DNA of 17,943 nt from Hydnum rufescens UP504. Lineage: Eukaryota > Basidiomycota > Agaricomycetes > Cantharellales > Hydnaceae. Shown in pieces: positions 16,144 to 17,943 of the stretch; the stretch's first letter is position 1, and each line of letters begins with the position of its first letter. Where the stretch lies: positions 1 to 17,943 of the forward strand of contig MU129349.1 of NCBI GenBank assembly GCA_014904985.1, in the 5' to 3' direction. A model generated the notes under the pieces. The model searched no databases. It saw only the letters and a program-made list of their open reading frames with translations, and had not been told where the DNA came from. Both the position numbers and the translations under genes were made by a program.

Positions 16144-16602
16144 ATGTCCAAACCCCCCACCCCCAAGCCTGAAGACTTTCAGATGGGGGGAACTCCCCAA
16201 TCATCCATCCCCAGTTGTCCATCCCCAGTTGTCTGTCCCCAGTCATTTGTCCCCAGTTGTCCATCCCCAAATCGGCATTGCCACAATCATTGTTACTGCA
16301 ATCATTGTTCTCTCCATTGTCATTCCCTCAATCGCCATTCCCACAATCATCATTCCCACAATCATCATTCCCCCAAGCATCGTTCCTGCAATTGACCTCT
16401 CTCCCCTTGGCACAACCATCCCCCCATCCTTCTGTCTCTAGCACCATGCTATCGAATCATTTCTTTGGAGATAGAGCTCCAGGAGGTCACAGAGGTGCTA
16501 GAGGCAATGACCCAGTTGAGGGATGAAGCACACCTTGCACTTGGAAATATTTTGGTGGCCCTGAATACCATTGTAGAAAATACACAGCTTGGTGGCACCT
16601 AG
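16144..16602 (+). CDS. Gene G: small His/Ser/Pro repeat protein with C-terminal coiled coil, one in-frame TGA
   Basis: Family not recognised. ATG 16144 opens MSKPPTPKPEDFQMGGTPQS, followed by Pro/Ser and His/Asn/Ser repeats, TGA at 16393 (SCN(*)PLSPW), then the same frame to TAG 16600: PCYRIISLEIELQEVTEVLE and MTQLRDEAHLALGNILVALN, a heptad-like coiled-coil helix ending LGGT. As in the other genes, CGA would restore Arg at the TGA. The full product would be 152 residues. An intact version starting downstream of the TGA is possible but has no good Met. The repeat DNA could be open by chance; the amphipathic C-terminal helix argues for a real gene. Confidence 0.45.
16188..16390 (+). repeat. Two adjoining short tandem repeats in gene G
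   Basis: 16200-16270 is made of CCATCCCCAGTTGT-type units (12-14 bp) and 16275-16390 of CACAATCATCATTCC-type units (15 bp). They are open in all three plus frames in parts, so repeat composition rather than selection may explain some of the open reading. Confidence 0.85.
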
Positions 16603-17009
16603 TTTCTCATTGTCATTTGTCTTGCCTTCCACTCAAAAAAATTGCTTTGTATATATCATGTACGCAATAATGATTTCATTTGATATGCCCTCAAAAAAAA
16701 GAAAATAACCTGAGACCCATAGCACAGGTCATTGCCATGAAGTGCCTCCCAAGTTGGACATCTTCAAGCTGCCCAACAGTAAATTCTGTATCTCATGCTT
16801 TTTTGCCCTCCCTGTTGCTCACTGCAGTGACCCATTTTGTCCTCCCTGAATCCACATGTCTTTCACAAATCAGTAAGTGTAGAAGTTCAATCAAGTTTCA
16901 TCATTATAGCATTTTTATTGTACCAATGCTGAACTCTTGCCCTGTTCAGTATCAGACATTGGCACTCTCTGACATCTGATCCTGTTCAGCATCACTCTTA
17001 GCATAGGAA
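16603..17009. other. Stretch without a supported gene
   Basis: AT-rich sequence with an A-run at 16693-16700. A 99-codon plus-strand frame (16680-16979) has no recognisable product. Confidence 0.4.
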
Positions 17010-17153
17010 GGCATTTGTCAAGTTCAGTGCCAGATGTCGATTTTCTTTCATGTCTGGTATCTTGTCTGGCAGTATACAAAAGGCATTTGCTAAGTTCAGT
17101 GCTAGATGTCAACTTTCTCTCACATCTGGTATCTTGTCTGGCAGTCCTCACTG
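17010..17153 (+). repeat. Two direct copies of a 72-bp unit
   Basis: Copies start at 17010 and 17082 with the shared opening GGCATTTG, then AAGTTCAGTGC, AGATGTC and the block CTGGTATCTTGTCTGGCAGT. Differences are mostly transitions. Parts (CCTGTTCAG, CTGACATCTG) also occur upstream at 16939-16990, so an older copy may be present. Confidence 0.85.
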
Positions 17154-17160
17154 TAGTATA

Positions 17161-17289
17161 GATATATCAAGTATGGTATGGTACCAGTGTTAAATAATAT
17201 ATGAAGCTTGGTAACTACCATGGGTAACTTACCATGATTGATATATCAGGATACATCAGACTGGTACCATACCACATATGTGATATATC
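17161..17289. mobile_element. 129-bp inverted-repeat element (MITE-like)
   Basis: Outer ends GATATATCA (17161-17169) and TGATATATC (17281-17289) are inverted copies, as are TGGTATGGTACCAG (17174-17187) and CTGGTACCATACCA (17261-17274). The interior holds another TGATATATCA (17238-17247) and a GGTAACTACC/GGGTAACTTACC palindrome. No coding capacity. Its right end overlaps the first three bases of the 244-bp palindrome. Confidence 0.6.
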
Positions 17290-17530
17290 AATGAATGACA
17301 CATCATGATTATGTCATAAAATATTATTAGTTGTACAGCCTCCCCATGAACATGACCAAATTGGGTCTAAATCCTTAAAATTGTGCTGACTAATCATGCT
17401 GACATAAGCACATGTAAGCATGATTAGTCAGCATAATTTTAAGGATTTAGACCCAATTTGGTTATGTTCATGGGGAGGCTGTACAACTAATAATATTTTA
17501 TGACATAATCATGATGTGTCATTCATTGAT
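17287..17530. mobile_element. 244-bp near-perfect palindrome (foldback element)
   Basis: Two 114-nt arms (17287-17400 and 17417-17530) are inverted copies with 2 mismatches (112/114), both transitions, around a 16-nt loop. Outer ends are ATCAATGAATG and CATTCATTGAT. No coding capacity. The structure fits a foldback or MITE-type element, or a recent inverted duplication. No target-site duplication was found by eye. Confidence 0.9.
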
Positions 17531-17533
17531 TTA

Positions 17534-17634
17534 ATGTTGCAATTGCAGGATTTGAACCTGCAGCCTCATTGTGGACACCTGGCACCCTTCTGGCACTTTT
17601 ACCACTAGGTTACTAGCACCCTTTATTGGACAAA
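17534..17634 (-). mobile_element. tRNA-like SINE head, copy 1
   Basis: On the minus strand an A-box-like TAACCTAGTGG (17612-17602) and a B-box GGTTCAAATCC (17558-17548) are ~43 nt apart. The T-arm GCAGG TTCAAAT CCTGC is a perfect stem-loop. The acceptor stem and CCA end do not form, so it is not a working tRNA. Confidence 0.6.
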
Positions 17635-17710
17635 ATGTTGCAACTGCAGGATTTGAACCCCCAACCTCATGATACCCCACATTTTGGCAGCTTAGACCAC
17701 TGCACTTTTT
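17635..17710 (-). mobile_element. tRNA-like SINE head, copy 2
   Basis: On the minus strand an A-box-like AGTGCAGTGG (17706-17697) and a B-box GGTTCAAATCC (17659-17649) are ~37 nt apart. The block ATGTTGCAACTGCAGGATTT (17635-17654) nearly repeats copy 1 at a 101-bp spacing. The two copies differ strongly between the boxes, so they are related only at the B-box side, or are separate insertions of one family. Confidence 0.55.
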
Positions 17711-17943
17711 TCCCCTCTGCCCCACCCAAGATTCACAAAGCAGAAAGTAGGGATGGGTGTTCTGAGTCAACATAAACATAAGTCATAGGTCAACATAAAT
17801 TAGGACCCAACTTGTACAGTCCCCAACATCACTATTAGATGTGGGGGTAGATGTACCAAACCATACCAAATACCAACCCCAACCCCAACCTAACCACCAA
17901 CATCCCAACCATCAACATTACTACTAGATGGCAACATCCCTAA
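17711..17943. other. C/A-rich low-complexity right end
   Basis: No gene seen. 17875-17895 is a CCAACCCCAACC-type microsatellite, and CAACATCACTATTAGATG / CAACATTACTACTAGATG form a direct repeat at 17825 and 17913. Confidence 0.5.

Noticed and set aside
17534..17710. Two functional tRNA genes
   Set aside because: A and B boxes and one T-arm are present, but acceptor stems do not pair and the anticodon region is not convincing.
17870..17943. Telomere or subtelomere end at the right edge
   Set aside because: Only a CCAACCCC-type microsatellite and a single CCCTAA; no TTAGGG/CCCTAA array.
1..17943. Retrotransposon or DNA transposon enzymes (reverse transcriptase, integrase, KDZ or other transposase, helicase)
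   Set aside because: No YxDD, DDE-type, zinc-knuckle or Walker motifs were recognised in any plausible frame, and no LTR pair was seen. A profile search could overturn this.

Overview
The window looks like a transposon-rich, degraded accessory region of a nuclear genome from a mushroom-forming basidiomycete (Agaricomycetes). This rests on four things: introns of 53-58 nt with GT...AG ends and CTRAY/TACTAAT-like branch sites inside otherwise open coding stretches; Ser/Thr/Pro-rich hypothetical proteins; visible CpG scarcity (3 CpG against 19 GpC counted at 8521-8820); and a decayed eukaryotic malate dehydrogenase copy that still carries introns. No bacterial operon, ribosome-binding site or phage gene is seen. 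The species cannot be named from sequence alone.

Layout. 1-4489 (+): gene A, badly frameshifted, and possibly a second gene B (3297-4489, one 58-nt intron). 4816-5150: five copies of a ~71-bp repeat. 5311-7615 (+): gene C, one 57-nt intron. 7616-8287: gene-poor stretch between converging 3' ends, with several short palindromes. 8288-10813 (-): gene D, one 58-nt intron. 10814-10926: short divergent promoter interval. 10927-12030 (+): gene E, one 53-nt intron. From 12031 rightwards the sequence is mostly repeats: two tandem arrays, a tRNA-headed SINE with a 160-bp repeated body, hairpins, a malate dehydrogenase pseudogene (-), an unidentified coding fragment F (-), a small repeat-rich gene G (+), a 72-bp duplication, a 129-bp inverted-repeat element, a 244-bp near-perfect palindrome and two tRNA-like SINE heads (-).

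Main observations. (1) Genes A-E and G are interrupted in frame almost only by TGA. Gene D has eight in-frame TGA codons and no TAA or TAG before its terminal TAA. C-to-T deamination at CpG can make only one stop codon, TGA from CGA (Arg), so the pattern points to CpG methylation-driven (RIP-like) decay rather than ordinary drift. (2) Genes A and D, on opposite strands, are diverged members of one protein family: conserved blocks occur in the same order over ~500 residues, and one TGA in A falls where D has a Lys. (3) A, C, D and E may together be an undescribed fungal mobile or multi-copy gene cassette, but no transposase, reverse transcriptase or helicase motif was seen, so this is inference. 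How the encoded proteins work together cannot be told; none belongs to a family I can name except malate dehydrogenase.
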